From contig CANNBA010000013.1 in the NCBI GenBank assembly GCA_947502765.1, forward strand, positions 1 through 58,601: 58,601 nucleotides of DNA, in the 5' to 3' direction. Origin of the DNA: BACL11 sp945865535 (GTDB lineage: Bacteria; Bacteroidota; Bacteroidia; Flavobacteriales; BACL11). Each line of letters opens with the position of its first letter. Positions within the stretch are counted from its first letter, which is position 1. Shown in pieces: positions 18,203 through 27,755 of the stretch. A program made the position numbers and the translations under genes. A model generated the notes under the pieces. It was not told where the DNA came from. It searched no databases and worked only from the letters and a program-made list of their open reading frames with translations.

Positions 18203-18553
18203 TTAAAAGGCATTAGAGATATGCTCTATTTCTGTTTCGTCTTTTCCGATAATAATACTTATTACATCAAAACGAATTTCAAGTTCACAGGGGTATTGCT
18301 CTAAATATCCCTCAACAGCATCTTTGTAAAGTGCAATTTTCTGTTTGTCAATTGCATCTGATGGTTTTCCGTATTTAGTATTTCCTCTTGTTTTTACCTC
18401 AATAAATATTAAGAAATCATCTTTTTCAGCTATGATATCAACTTCTGCCTTTTTGTATTTCCAATTAGTATGCAGGATATTGTAATTATCCCTTTGTAAA
18501 ATCATGAAGGCAATTAACTCACCATCTTTTCCTAGCTGATTATGATCGGCCAA
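18203..18553 (-). CDS. YraN / UPF0102 family nuclease-fold protein
   Basis: A 116-residue protein of the YraN family, a restriction-endonuclease-like fold of unsettled function. Family marks: HNQLGKDGELIAFMIL at the N-terminus, the GE and DIIAEKDDFLIFIEVKTR core (acidic residues and EVK are the putative metal site), and a KQKIALYKDA helix. The start codon is TTG at 18553, chosen because the family begins with A.HN.LG; no ATG lies nearby. This TTG directly follows the TAA of the upstream hydrolase gene, so translation is probably coupled. Confidence 0.88.
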   Translation of the reverse strand: MADHNQLGKDGELIAFMILQRDNYNILHTNWKYKKAEVDIIAEKDDFLIFIEVKTRGNTKYGKPSDAIDKQKIALYKDAVEGYLEQYPCELEIRFDVISIIIGKDETEIEHISNAF

Positions 18554-19660
18554 TTAGTTAATAATAATCTTATGCTCAACACTTCCGTCAGAATAGATGT
18601 AAAATAATGGGCTATTTGTAATTACATCTGAGGATCTTCCTAAGATATCTATAATTTTAATTAATTGTCTTTCCTCTTTCGAGAATTCAGTAATATCAGT
18701 CGTGTTGTTACAAGGCAATAAAGGGAAAAGAAAATTGCTTGTAAAGTTTACTGCTTGTGTAAATTTAGTATTACTATTTCCATATCCAGCCCATCCATGA
18801 CCCTCTCCATTAAATATTAATTTATCATTAAGCACTCCAACTAAATCAGCCTGTGGGTGCATTTCTCCTGAACCGCACAAAGTGAGAATTGCAGCATTAT
18901 TCATCCCTGGTCCGCAATTGTAATTAACAGTAAGGTCTGTAGTCCCTTGTACGCTAACCAATGGCTCATCATTTGCATCTATCCAACTAACATCATTTAT
19001 CCCGCCCGCAAAACTAATAACTCCACTTACATCTGAAGAATAGCCATAATTTCCAGCATCTCCTTCTAAGCCATAAGATCCACCTACATTAGTTACAATT
19101 GTCTGCACATTTATAGGTGTAGTTGGAAGATCTGAAATGGCATCAATATAAGCTAAATGGATTGCTATTACCGCTCCTGCTGAATAGCCACCAACAAAAA
19201 TAGTATTAGAATCAATTCCATATGTATCACCATTGGCAAAATCTTTTCGAAAATACCGAATAGCAGCTTTTGCATCAGAAACAGCTTTTAAGACGGTTTC
19301 ATATTGAGTTGCGTTACTTGTCAAAAACGAAATTATATTGGCTAGTCTGTAGTTTAAAGAAGCTGTAACATAACCTCTTTTTGCCATGCTTTCACAGAAA
19401 TCTATACAATCAGTCATTGTTTTATCCCCGCCATAAAAGGAGCCTCCATGCATATATAAAATTAGGGGTCTATTTATTTCTGTATCTCCATTAGGAGTAT
19501 AAATATCCATTTCATGAAAAGAGTTTGTATAAACATCCGAATAGTTAACTGTGGTTTTAGTGACTGAGCTAAATATTTCTGTTTGGTACCTTCCATTACA
19601 TTGAGAGAAAATAAAGTTACTGATTAAAAGAGTTAAGCATAGTAAAAGTAATTTTTTCAT
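18554..19660 (-). CDS. Secreted alpha/beta hydrolase (esterase-like) with T9SS-type C-terminus
   Basis: A 368-residue protein with signal peptide MKKLLLLCLTLLISNFIFSQ. The hydrolase core shows the oxyanion region YMHGGSFYGGDK, the nucleophile elbow GGYSAGA and a late catalytic-His candidate GEGHGW. Fold and motifs resemble carboxylesterase / BD-FAE-like exported esterases; the substrate is not predictable. The last ~45 residues (IKIIDILGR ... LFYIYSDGSVEHKIII) match a sorting-type C-terminal sequence also found on the arylsulfotransferase-like gene at 45-46.5 kb, suggesting type IX secretion. It is followed without a gap by yraN. Confidence 0.83.
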   Translation of the reverse strand: MKKLLLLCLTLLISNFIFSQCNGRYQTEIFSSVTKTTVNYSDVYTNSFHEMDIYTPNGDTEINRPLILYMHGGSFYGGDKTMTDCIDFCESMAKRGYVTASLNYRLANIISFLTSNATQYETVLKAVSDAKAAIRYFRKDFANGDTYGIDSNTIFVGGYSAGAVIAIHLAYIDAISDLPTTPINVQTIVTNVGGSYGLEGDAGNYGYSSDVSGVISFAGGINDVSWIDANDEPLVSVQGTTDLTVNYNCGPGMNNAAILTLCGSGEMHPQADLVGVLNDKLIFNGEGHGWAGYGNSNTKFTQAVNFTSNFLFPLLPCNNTTDITEFSKEERQLIKIIDILGRSSDVITNSPLFYIYSDGSVEHKIIIN

Positions 19661-19692
19661 AATATTATTTTTTGCTAAAAGTAATAAAAAAT

Positions 19693-21387
19693 TTACGACT
19701 TTAATTTTTCTAATTGCTTTGCAATCTTTTCATCTTCAATTTTTTCAAATAAATGAGTTGCTTGGTTAAGTTGATGATTTTCTTTAATAATAACCCCACC
19801 AGCATCATTCCAATTAACATTCTTAAGAGCTAATATGGTTTTTAATTTTTTAGATGAAAAAGGTAAAAATGGCTCAGATAAAATGGCTAAAGAAGCAGCA
19901 ATTTGAATTGCAATATTTAGGATTGTTTCAGTTCTTTTCTCATCCGTTGTTTTTAATTTCCAAGGCTCAGTATCTGCTAGATATTTATTGCCTAATCGGG
20001 CTAAATTCATTAGCTCTGCTAGAGCTTCTCTAAATCTGAATTTTTCAATTGAATCACCTATTTTTTTAGGAAATTCCCCAAGTTTTTCCAAAACTTCTTT
20101 ATCATAATGATCAAGATTATTTAACCTAGGCACATTCCCTTCCCAATATTTATGGGTTAAAACTACAACACGATTTATAAAATTTCCAAAGATAGCAACC
20201 AACTCATTGTTGTTTCTAGACTGAAAGTCCGCCCAGGTAAAGTCAGTATCTTTTCCCTCAGGGGCAGTAGCGCAAAGGGCATAACGCAAAGCATCTTCTT
20301 GGCCTTTAAAATCTTCCAGATATTCGTGCAGCCAAATTGCCCAATTACGAGAAGTTGAAAGTTTTTTACCTTCCAAATTTAAGAACTCATTAGCAGGAAC
20401 ATTTGTTGGCAGAATATAATCTCCATGCGATTTTAATATGATTGGAAAAATAATACAATGGAAAACGATATTGTCTTTTCCAATAAAATGTACAAGTTCT
20501 GTTTCTTCATTTTTCCAGTAATCTTCCCAATTTTTACCATTATCAGCAGCCCATTGTTTGGTTGCTGAAATATATCCAATTGGGGCGTCTAACCAAACAT
20601 AAAGTACTTTTCCTTGAGTTTCTTTTAAAGGAACTTTTACTCCCCAATCTAAATCTCTGGTCATAGCTCTTTCTTGCAATCCTCCGTCAATCCAAGATTT
20701 GCATTGTCCTAAAACCTGACTTTTCCAAGCCTTAGAGTCATGATGATTTTCCCCATCAAGTTCTCCCTTTTCAATCCATTCTTTCAACCATTTTTCATGA
20801 TTTTGCATTGGTAAATACCAATGGGAAGTTTCTTTTTTAATAGGAGTGTTTCCACTTAAAGTAGATTTTGGATTGATTAATTCTTCAGGGCTTAAAGTGC
20901 TCCCACATTTTTCGCATTGATCTCCATAAGCGCCAGCTCCCCCACATTTTGGGCATTCACCAGAAATGTATCTATCCGCTAAGAATTGCTTGTTTTCTTC
21001 ATCATAAAATTGCTCAGTAGTTTTTTTAGTAAAAACATTTTTCTCTTCTAATGTTTTGAAGAAATCCTGGGCAGTATCATGATGGAGTTTTTCAGAAGTT
21101 CTGTGGTAAATACTAAAATCAATACCAAAATCAGTAAATGTTTTTTTGTTGATGGGATGGTATTTATCTATAATTTTTTGAGGAGAAATTCCTTCTTTTT
21201 TTGCCTGCAAAGTAATTGCCGCACCATGTTCATCAGAGCCACAAATAAAAGCAACATCATGTCCTTTTCCTTTTAAATACCGAACATAAATGTCCGCCGG
21301 CAAATAAGCCCCAGCAATGTGCCCAATATGTATAGGCCCGTTTGCGTAAAGAAGAGCTGATGTAACAGTATATCTTTTTGTGCTCAT
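19693..21387 (-). CDS. metG: Methionyl-tRNA synthetase
   Basis: A 564-residue class I aminoacyl-tRNA synthetase that charges tRNA-Met. HIGH is at residues 20-23, the signature KLSTS replaces KMSKS, and a zinc-knuckle insertion carries CPKC and CEKC pairs, placing it with zinc-containing MetG enzymes. The protein ends soon after the anticodon-binding helical domain; the EMAP/OB-fold tRNA-binding appendix found on many Bacteroidota MetG proteins is absent. ATG 21387 is chosen; an upstream TTG would add three residues before MSTKRY. TATCTTTG just upstream on this strand is a possible -7 element. Confidence 0.95.
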   Translation of the reverse strand: MSTKRYTVTSALLYANGPIHIGHIAGAYLPADIYVRYLKGKGHDVAFICGSDEHGAAITLQAKKEGISPQKIIDKYHPINKKTFTDFGIDFSIYHRTSEKLHHDTAQDFFKTLEEKNVFTKKTTEQFYDEENKQFLADRYISGECPKCGGAGAYGDQCEKCGSTLSPEELINPKSTLSGNTPIKKETSHWYLPMQNHEKWLKEWIEKGELDGENHHDSKAWKSQVLGQCKSWIDGGLQERAMTRDLDWGVKVPLKETQGKVLYVWLDAPIGYISATKQWAADNGKNWEDYWKNEETELVHFIGKDNIVFHCIIFPIILKSHGDYILPTNVPANEFLNLEGKKLSTSRNWAIWLHEYLEDFKGQEDALRYALCATAPEGKDTDFTWADFQSRNNNELVAIFGNFINRVVVLTHKYWEGNVPRLNNLDHYDKEVLEKLGEFPKKIGDSIEKFRFREALAELMNLARLGNKYLADTEPWKLKTTDEKRTETILNIAIQIAASLAILSEPFLPFSSKKLKTILALKNVNWNDAGGVIIKENHQLNQATHLFEKIEDEKIAKQLEKLKS

Positions 21388-21447
21388 TTTTATCAAAAAA
21401 AATTTATTTTCGCAAAGATAAGTTTTACAACTAAATAAATTGGATTT

Positions 21448-22344
21448 ATGATAATACCTGAAAAAATTAAAATTGGCGATAAGATTGGAATTATTGCTAC
21501 GGCCAGAAAAATTTCATTAGAAGATTTAAATCCTGCTATAGAAATTCTTCAATCTTGGGGACTAGAAGTAGTTCTTGGAAATTTTTTATTTGAAGAGGAT
21601 AATCAGTTTGCAGGAACTGTAGAGCAAAGAACAATTGATTTGCAAAATATGATTGATGATGATGCTATCAAAGCAATCTTGTGCGCAAGAGGAGGCTATG
21701 GTACAGTTCAAATTATTGATAAAATCAATTTTTCTAAGTTGCTAAAAAATCCTAAATGGATTATTGGTTTTAGTGATATTACGGTTTTGCATTCTCATTT
21801 AAATCAACTTGGAGTAGCAACTTTGCATGCTACTATGCCAATTAATTTTTCTAAAAATACCCCAAAATCTTTAGAGAGTTTAAAAAATTCTCTTTTTGGA
21901 AAAGCAAATAGTATTGAAAGCCCAGTTCATAAATTTAATCGATTAGGTAAGGTTAATGCAGAAATTATTGGAGGTAATTTATCTATTTTATATTCATTGC
22001 TTGGGTCAAATTCGGATATAAATACAGATGGAAAAATTCTATTTATGGAAGATTTAGACGAATATTTGTACCACATTGATAGAATGATGATAAATATGAA
22101 AAGAAATGGCAAATTTAATAATTTGAAGGGCATGATAATTGGAGGAATGAGCAAGATGAATGATAATAATATCCCTTTTGGAAAAACAGCTGAAGAGATA
22201 ATTTTAGATCATTTAAAAGATTATACTTTCCCTACTTGTTTTGGATTTCCATCTGGACATTTAGACGATAATAGAAGTATAAGATTAGGAGTAAGTTCGG
22301 TATTAGATATTAATGAAAATGGCGTAAGTTTGTCGCAATTCTAA
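21448..22344 (+). CDS. LD-carboxypeptidase (peptidase S66)
   Basis: A 298-residue protein of the S66 family (LdcA-like), which removes the terminal D-Ala from tetrapeptides during cytoplasmic murein recycling. The nucleophile Ser109 is in IIGFSDITVLH, preceded by ARGGYGT; the C-terminal half carries GGNLSILYSLLGS and GFPSGHLDDN, where the Glu/His of the triad are expected (MEDLDE, GHLDD). No signal peptide. It is followed six bases later by a class V aminotransferase-like gene, so the two are likely cotranscribed. Confidence 0.9.
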   Translation: MIIPEKIKIGDKIGIIATARKISLEDLNPAIEILQSWGLEVVLGNFLFEEDNQFAGTVEQRTIDLQNMIDDDAIKAILCARGGYGTVQIIDKINFSKLLKNPKWIIGFSDITVLHSHLNQLGVATLHATMPINFSKNTPKSLESLKNSLFGKANSIESPVHKFNRLGKVNAEIIGGNLSILYSLLGSNSDINTDGKILFMEDLDEYLYHIDRMMINMKRNGKFNNLKGMIIGGMSKMNDNNIPFGKTAEEIILDHLKDYTFPTCFGFPSGHLDDNRSIRLGVSSVLDINENGVSLSQF

Positions 22345-22349
22345 TAATT

Positions 22350-23816
22350 ATGAATTTAGAGAAATACTTTACTCCTTTTAGAGAAAATATTGTTGGTAGA
22401 AATCAAACCTTTCTCTCTCCTTTTGGAGAGAAAAAAATTATTTATGCTGATTGGATTGCTAGTGGTAGAATCTATAAGGGTATTGAGGAAAAGTTAAACA
22501 ATGAAGTATTCCCTTTTGTAGCAAATACACATACTGAAACTTCTACTACAGGAGCCACTATGAGTTTAGCTTTTGATGAGGCTGTTCATATTATCAAGAA
22601 TCATGTTGGGGCAAATGATGATGACGTTCTTATTTCAGGAGGCGCAGGAATGACAATGCTGGTTAATAAATTTCAAAGAATTTTAGGATTAAAAATTCAT
22701 GAGAAGTATGCAGATAAAATTAAAATTGAAAATAGACCAATTGTTTTTGTTACCCATATGGAGCATCACTCTAACCAAACTTCATGGATCGAAACTATTG
22801 CTGAGGTAATAGTGATCCCCCATACCAAAGATGGACATGTGGATTTGGAACAACTGAAAGTTTTGCTTGAAAAATATAAGGATAGAGATTTTAAAATTGC
22901 TGCTGTTACTTCTTGCTCTAATGTTACGGGTGTTTTCACTCCGTATTATGAAATTGCAGAAATAATGCATGAAAATAAGGGATTTTGTTTTGTTGATTTT
23001 GCTTGTTCGGCACCCTATATTGATATTGACATGCACCCAAAAAATACTAAGCAAAAACTGGACGCTATTTATTTTTCTCCGCACAAATTTTTAGGAGGTC
23101 CTGGGGCATCAGGGATCTTAGTGTTTAATAAAGATTTGTATACAAATAAAGTACCCGACAGCCCAGGTGGAGGAACTGTGGATTGGACAAACCCGTGGGG
23201 AGAACATAAATATGTGAATGATATTCAGCTAAGAGAAGATGGAGGAACACCAGCATTTTTACAGACCATAAAAACAGCACTTGTCTTGCAGTTAAAACAG
23301 CAAATGGGAGTAAAAAACATATTAGAAAGAGAGCATGAACTGCATAAAATAGTGTGGCAAAAATTTTCACAACTAAAAAATACACATGTTTTGGCTAGTA
23401 ATTTTTCTGGAAGATTAGGAGTTTATTCTTTTTATATTGATGATTTGCATTTTAATCTTGCGGTACAATTGTTAAATGATAAATTTGGCATACAAGTAAG
23501 AGGAGGATGTTCATGCGCAGGAACATACGGGCATATTTTGTTAAATGTTGAAAAAGAACAATCTTGCGAGATCACTACAAAAATAAATGATGGCGACTTA
23601 ACTTTAAAGCCTGGTTGGGTACGTATGTCAATTCATCCAACTATGACCGATGTGGAGATGCATTTTATTATGAATGCTATTGAAGAATTATCAAAAAACC
23701 ATAAAGAATGGGGCGCTGATTATAGCTACAATAATAAAACTAATGAGTTTATGTATAAAGATAATTCTTTTTCATTAAAGAATAAAGAGAGAGCGGAAAG
23801 CTGGTTTAATCTGTAA
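22350..23816 (+). CDS. Class V aminotransferase-fold PLP enzyme (cysteine desulfurase-like)
   Basis: A 488-residue PLP enzyme. The lysine that should bind PLP is Lys246 in SPHKFLGGPGASG. Also seen: THMEHHSNQTSW (PLP-ring stacking His), DFACSAPY with the Asp pairing to the pyridine nitrogen, and GGCSCAGTYGH near residue 390, a Cys-containing loop in the area of the desulfurase active-site Cys. It differs from standard SufS/IscS in length and in a longer C-terminus, so cysteine desulfurase activity is not certain. No suf genes are near. Its stop codon directly abuts the convergent gatC. Confidence 0.82.
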   Translation: MNLEKYFTPFRENIVGRNQTFLSPFGEKKIIYADWIASGRIYKGIEEKLNNEVFPFVANTHTETSTTGATMSLAFDEAVHIIKNHVGANDDDVLISGGAGMTMLVNKFQRILGLKIHEKYADKIKIENRPIVFVTHMEHHSNQTSWIETIAEVIVIPHTKDGHVDLEQLKVLLEKYKDRDFKIAAVTSCSNVTGVFTPYYEIAEIMHENKGFCFVDFACSAPYIDIDMHPKNTKQKLDAIYFSPHKFLGGPGASGILVFNKDLYTNKVPDSPGGGTVDWTNPWGEHKYVNDIQLREDGGTPAFLQTIKTALVLQLKQQMGVKNILEREHELHKIVWQKFSQLKNTHVLASNFSGRLGVYSFYIDDLHFNLAVQLLNDKFGIQVRGGCSCAGTYGHILLNVEKEQSCEITTKINDGDLTLKPGWVRMSIHPTMTDVEMHFIMNAIEELSKNHKEWGADYSYNNKTNEFMYKDNSFSLKNKERAESWFNL

Positions 23817-24119
23817 TTATTTTTTTAAAACAGTAGGCACTTTAAAGTAATCTGAATCTTTTTGAGGTGCATTTTTAAGGGCGTCTTGTTGCGACACTTC
23901 ATTTCCAATTTCATCAGTGCGCAATACATTTACCTCCTCACTCATATAAATTAGTGGCTCTACTCCGTTAGTATCTACTTTTGAAATAGCATCTACAAAG
24001 CCAAGAATTGTGCTTAAGTCTGATTTCATTTTTTCAGCGGATTGCTTGTCAAATTTTAGTTTTGCTAATTTAGAAAGATCGGCTATTAATTTGTCATCAA
24101 CCTTTATGTTATTGCTCAT
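23817..24119 (-). CDS. gatC: Asp/Glu-tRNA amidotransferase subunit C
   Basis: A 100-residue GatC, the usual length, stabilising the GatCAB complex that converts Glu-tRNA(Gln) and Asp-tRNA(Asn) to amidated forms. Family features: VDDKLIADLSKLAKLKF at the N-terminus, DLSTILGFVDAISKVDT, VEPLIY, LRTDE, and a C-terminal FKVPTVLKK. gatA and gatB are not in the window. Its start overlaps the end of plsC by 11 bases, implying translational coupling. Confidence 0.93.
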   Translation of the reverse strand: MSNNIKVDDKLIADLSKLAKLKFDKQSAEKMKSDLSTILGFVDAISKVDTNGVEPLIYMSEEVNVLRTDEIGNEVSQQDALKNAPQKDSDYFKVPTVLKK

Positions 24120-24846
24120 AATTTTTCAATTGCTCAAAAATAGTATTGTAAACTGAGGTATTCAAATTCTCAATGGTTTTTTCTTCTAATTTATTTGGGT
24201 CAATAGCTTTATGTACTTTTACTCTGACAATTCCAGGCCTCCCTTTAAAATATTCTTGAGGGAAAATATTTTTATTATCAGGCATTGTAATAGGAATTAT
24301 AGTAAGATTTTGCTCAATTGCTAATCGAAAAGGGCCATTTTTAAACTTTTTTAGAAATATATTGGTTCTAGGGATACCTCCTTCAGCAAATATACATATA
24401 TTCAACCCCATCTTTAGTCTTTCTCCTGCTTTTAAAAAGGCAGTGTAGGCATCTTTTCTATTTTCTCTATTTACAATAACAGAGTTATTTTTATAGAAGT
24501 AGCCAAATAAAGGAATTTTTGCCAGTTCTACTTTTCCAATATATTGTAAGGGAAGAGGGAGGACTGCTAAAATTAATGGGATGTCAAGTGTTGATACATG
24601 GTTAGGGCAAAATATATAATGTCCTTTTTTGTCAATTTTTTCTTCCCACTCTACTACAGGAAATACAAATGAAAACCAAAGGGTTAGCTTGCTCCAATAC
24701 CTAGATAAGTGGGCAACAACTATCTGATTTTTTTTAATTGCTGTAAAGAAAAATAAAGCAGGCATAAAAGCAATAAACACTAGAATAAATACCATTAAAA
24801 ACCACAATCGCCAAATACTACTAAAAAGATAGCCTATCCATTTCAT
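24109..24846 (-). CDS. plsC: 1-acyl-sn-glycerol-3-phosphate acyltransferase (PlsC-like)
   Basis: A 245-residue inner-membrane acyltransferase with N-terminal hydrophobic segments (~10-35). Acyltransferase motif I is PNHVSTLD (NHxxxxD); motif III is FAEGGIPR, a variant of FPEGTRS; a further block reads IPITMPDN. It would acylate lysophosphatidic acid in phospholipid synthesis. ATG 24846 is chosen because the frame further upstream runs antisense through trpS and adds no family-like sequence. It is divergent from trpS with 49 bases between starts. Confidence 0.87.
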   Translation of the reverse strand: MKWIGYLFSSIWRLWFLMVFILVFIAFMPALFFFTAIKKNQIVVAHLSRYWSKLTLWFSFVFPVVEWEEKIDKKGHYIFCPNHVSTLDIPLILAVLPLPLQYIGKVELAKIPLFGYFYKNNSVIVNRENRKDAYTAFLKAGERLKMGLNICIFAEGGIPRTNIFLKKFKNGPFRLAIEQNLTIIPITMPDNKNIFPQEYFKGRPGIVRVKVHKAIDPNKLEEKTIENLNTSVYNTIFEQLKNYEQ

Positions 24847-24851
24847 GGGCA

Positions 24852-24883
24852 CAAAGATAAAAATCCTATTTTTACAGAACCAA
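24852..24883 (-). promoter_or_regulatory. Promoter of plsC-gatC
   Basis: On the minus strand TTG is followed after about 21 bases by TATCTTTG (24852-24859), matching TTG / TAnnTTTG, 5 bases before the ATG. It lies in the plsC/trpS divergent gap. Confidence 0.42.
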
Positions 24884-24895
24884 ATTTTTAAATAA

Positions 24896-25864
24896 ATGGC
24901 AAGAATACTTACAGGAATCCAAAGTACGGGAACGCCCCATTTAGGAAATCTATTAGGAGCAATCATCCCAGCCATAAAACTTTCTAAAGATGCAAAAAAT
25001 GAAAGTTTATTTTTTATTGCCGATCTTCATTCTTTTACAACAATAAGAGATGCAAAGTTATTAAAAGAGAATACCTATGCTACTGCTGCCGCTTGGCTTG
25101 CCTTTGGTTTTGATACCAATAAGAATTTGTTCTATCGCCAATCTGATGTTGCTGAGGTTTGTGAGCTAACTTGGTTTTTGAATTGTTTTGCTCCATTTAA
25201 CAGGCTGCAATTGGCCCATTCCTTTAAAGATAAATTGGATAGAATTACAGATGTAAATGCGGGACTTTTTACTTATCCTGTTCTTATGGCAGCAGATATT
25301 TTACTCTATGATGCTAATATTGTTCCTGTAGGAAAAGACCAAGTTCAACATTTAGAAATCACAAGAGATATTGCATCACGGTTAAATCATATATTCCCAA
25401 ATACATTGGTATTGCCAGAGGTAAAAGTAGATGAGAGAGTAATGATTGTTCCTGGTACTGATGGCCAAAAAATGAGCAAATCATACTCTAATGTTATAGA
25501 TATTTTTCTTCCAGAAAAAAAATTGAGGAAGCAAATAATGGGTATCAAAACCGATTCCATATCAATAGAAGAGCCAAAAGATGCAGAAAGTTGCAATGTA
25601 TTTAAGTTGTATAAATTATTAGCCTCTGAGAAGCAATCGGCTGAATTAAAAGCAAATTATGCTGCCGGAAATTATGGCTACGGAGATGCCAAACAGAAAC
25701 TTTTTGAGTTTATTTGCACTAACTATAAAACTGAAAGAGAAAAGTTCAATTACTTGATGGAGCATAAAGATATTTTAGATGCCGAACTCGCAAAAGGAGC
25801 TGAAAAAGCAAGAGTTATAGCACGAAAAGTTTTGAGTAGAGTACGGAAAAATATAGGATATTAG
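24896..25864 (+). CDS. trpS: Tryptophanyl-tRNA synthetase
   Basis: A 322-residue class I synthetase, the normal length for bacterial TrpS. The HIGH-type motif is HLGN (15-18), in the context GIQSTGTPHLGNLLGA; KMSKS is intact at 192-196 (GTDGQKMSKSYSN). Also conserved are FIADLHS, YPVLMAADIL and GKDQVQHLE, which bind Trp and ATP. It starts 49 bases from the divergent plsC. Confidence 0.96.
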   Translation: MARILTGIQSTGTPHLGNLLGAIIPAIKLSKDAKNESLFFIADLHSFTTIRDAKLLKENTYATAAAWLAFGFDTNKNLFYRQSDVAEVCELTWFLNCFAPFNRLQLAHSFKDKLDRITDVNAGLFTYPVLMAADILLYDANIVPVGKDQVQHLEITRDIASRLNHIFPNTLVLPEVKVDERVMIVPGTDGQKMSKSYSNVIDIFLPEKKLRKQIMGIKTDSISIEEPKDAESCNVFKLYKLLASEKQSAELKANYAAGNYGYGDAKQKLFEFICTNYKTEREKFNYLMEHKDILDAELAKGAEKARVIARKVLSRVRKNIGY

Positions 25865-25939
25865 TAACAATCAAAGAGTTTCCTTTAATGGTAAATTTGA
25901 TAATTAAAAGAAATAAAAACAGAATTTAAAAAACATATT

Positions 25940-26446
25940 ATGAGTAAAAAGATAGAAAACATATTTGAAAAAATCATTTTTGCAAGCCGCTGGATCCAAG
26001 CCCCACTCTACACTGGACTTATTGTAGGAGCTCTTTTATACACTTACAAATTTATTGCAGAACTTATTCATCTTTGTTTAACTATAAGTGTAATTTCAGA
26101 ATCGGCATTGATGCTTGGGGTACTCACATTGGTCGATATAACAATGGTAGCCAACCTGCTTATCATGGTTATTATTGGAGGATATTCAACTTTTGTAAGT
26201 AGAATTGATATTGATGGCCATGAAGATAAACCTGAATGGCTTCAGAAAGTGGATGCCGGAACATTAAAGGTTAAACTGGCTGGCTCGCTAGTTGGGGTTT
26301 CGGGTATTCATCTACTACAAACATTTATAAATATTGAAAATAATGAAATGGAGCATGTAATGTGGCAGGTCATCATACATGTGGTATTCTTGCTTTCTTC
26401 ATTAATGCTTGCATACACTGAAAAAGTGTTGCATCAGAAACATTAA
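25940..26446 (+). CDS. YqhA / UPF0114 family membrane protein
   Basis: A 168-residue protein with about four hydrophobic segments. Family marks: IFASRWIQAPLY at the N-terminus, DITMVANLLIMVIIGGYSTFVSRID in the middle (split across two membrane segments), and KLAGSLVGVSGIHLL. YqhA proteins are inner-membrane proteins of unknown function. It has a 75-base gap from trpS and stands alone. Confidence 0.85.
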   Translation: MSKKIENIFEKIIFASRWIQAPLYTGLIVGALLYTYKFIAELIHLCLTISVISESALMLGVLTLVDITMVANLLIMVIIGGYSTFVSRIDIDGHEDKPEWLQKVDAGTLKVKLAGSLVGVSGIHLLQTFINIENNEMEHVMWQVIIHVVFLLSSLMLAYTEKVLHQKH

Positions 26447-26489
26447 ATACTAGAAAGTTTCAATAGAAAATTGTAAAGCCAAAGCAATA

Positions 26490-27755
26490 TTATCTATTTC
26501 TATATTTTTCAAAAAGCTCTTTCTGATGATTATTCAAATCAATAGCAATTCCATTAATAAAAGCTTGCTCAACATTATTTGTTCGCATATCTAAAGCATC
26601 TCCAGAGCTGATAAAGAAAGTTGCTTTTTTCCCACTTTCAATAGAGCCAACAATATCAGCTATCCCAAGAATTTTAGCAGTATTCAATGTAATTGATTGT
26701 ACTGCTTTTTCATATTCCTGCCCGTACGCAATAGTGGTTCCAGCGGTAAAAGATAAATTTCTTGCTCCCATTGCCTCCATATCTCCTTCATAGCTCAGAC
26801 AAAATAATACTCCAGCATCTTGTAATTCCTTGGCTTGCTTAAAAGGTTCGTCAACTGGACTGTCTTGCGATTTTGGCAATCTATGTACTCTATTAAGTAT
26901 AACTGGAATATTTTTTTCAACTAAAATAGTAGCAATGGCAAGAGCATCTTCTCCGCCTACAATTATAATATTTCTCACAAGATGTTTTTCTGAAAAATCA
27001 ATAGCATCACGAATGTCACTTGCACTATTAGCATGAATATACAATTTTTTTGTCCCATCAAAAAGCCCTTTCATGCTTTCCATTTTAAGATCTATAATAT
27101 TTATTGAAGATTCGTAAGCTTTTGCTTTTGAAAATAATTTTTCAAGTTCAATTATTTTATTTTCATACTCTTTGTTTTCTTCTGTTTCTCCTGGTTCAGC
27201 CCACCATCCAGTATTGTAGTAAGAATTTGGCCAATTAATATGTATACCATCATCTGCTTTTAATGCCGCATCTTCCCAATTTTCTCCATTTAAATACATA
27301 ATTGATGACTGCCCAGAAATCAATCCTCCTCTTGGGGTAACTTGGGCTATAAGCACTCCATTTGTTCGTATCGTTTTAACTAATTTGGAGTCAGTATTGT
27401 ATGCAATTAATGACCTGACATTGGGGTTAATTCCACCTGTTTCATTGAAATCGTGAGAGGCCCTTACTTGATCAATTTCAGTAATACCTAATGTAGTATT
27501 TGGTACTATAAATGAAGGGTAAATATGTTTTCCATAAATCTTATAAATAGTATCAAAAGCGCTAGGGTCAATTCTTATCCTGCTAGCATCAGCCACTAAA
27601 TCAAACTTCCCGTTTTTTATGCTTATGGCAGCATTTTGGATTACTTCTCCATTTCCTAAATGTGCGGTTGCACCAATAAATAATGTTGGTTTTTGTCCAT
27701 GCCCACTTATAGTTATAAGTAAGATAAAAATTGTTGTTAATAGTCTATTCATCAT
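26490..27755 (-). CDS. Exported amidohydrolase-family protein, metal site apparently lost
   Basis: A 421-residue protein from ATG 27755 (27752 also possible), with signal peptide MNRLLTTIFILLITISGHGQ. It has an amidohydrolase-superfamily outline: GKHIYPSFIVPNTTLGI (where active members have HxH after the GxxDxH-type strand), GLISGQSSIMYLNG, IIVGGEDALA, LNTAKILGI, GSIESGKKATFFISSGDAL. The HxH is replaced by PN and other His ligands are not evident, so it may be catalytically inactive. It overlaps the end of the larger amidohydrolase upstream by 11 bases and probably forms a complex with it. Confidence 0.78.
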   Translation of the reverse strand: MMNRLLTTIFILLITISGHGQKPTLFIGATAHLGNGEVIQNAAISIKNGKFDLVADASRIRIDPSAFDTIYKIYGKHIYPSFIVPNTTLGITEIDQVRASHDFNETGGINPNVRSLIAYNTDSKLVKTIRTNGVLIAQVTPRGGLISGQSSIMYLNGENWEDAALKADDGIHINWPNSYYNTGWWAEPGETEENKEYENKIIELEKLFSKAKAYESSINIIDLKMESMKGLFDGTKKLYIHANSASDIRDAIDFSEKHLVRNIIIVGGEDALAIATILVEKNIPVILNRVHRLPKSQDSPVDEPFKQAKELQDAGVLFCLSYEGDMEAMGARNLSFTAGTTIAYGQEYEKAVQSITLNTAKILGIADIVGSIESGKKATFFISSGDALDMRTNNVEQAFINGIAIDLNNHQKELFEKYRNR

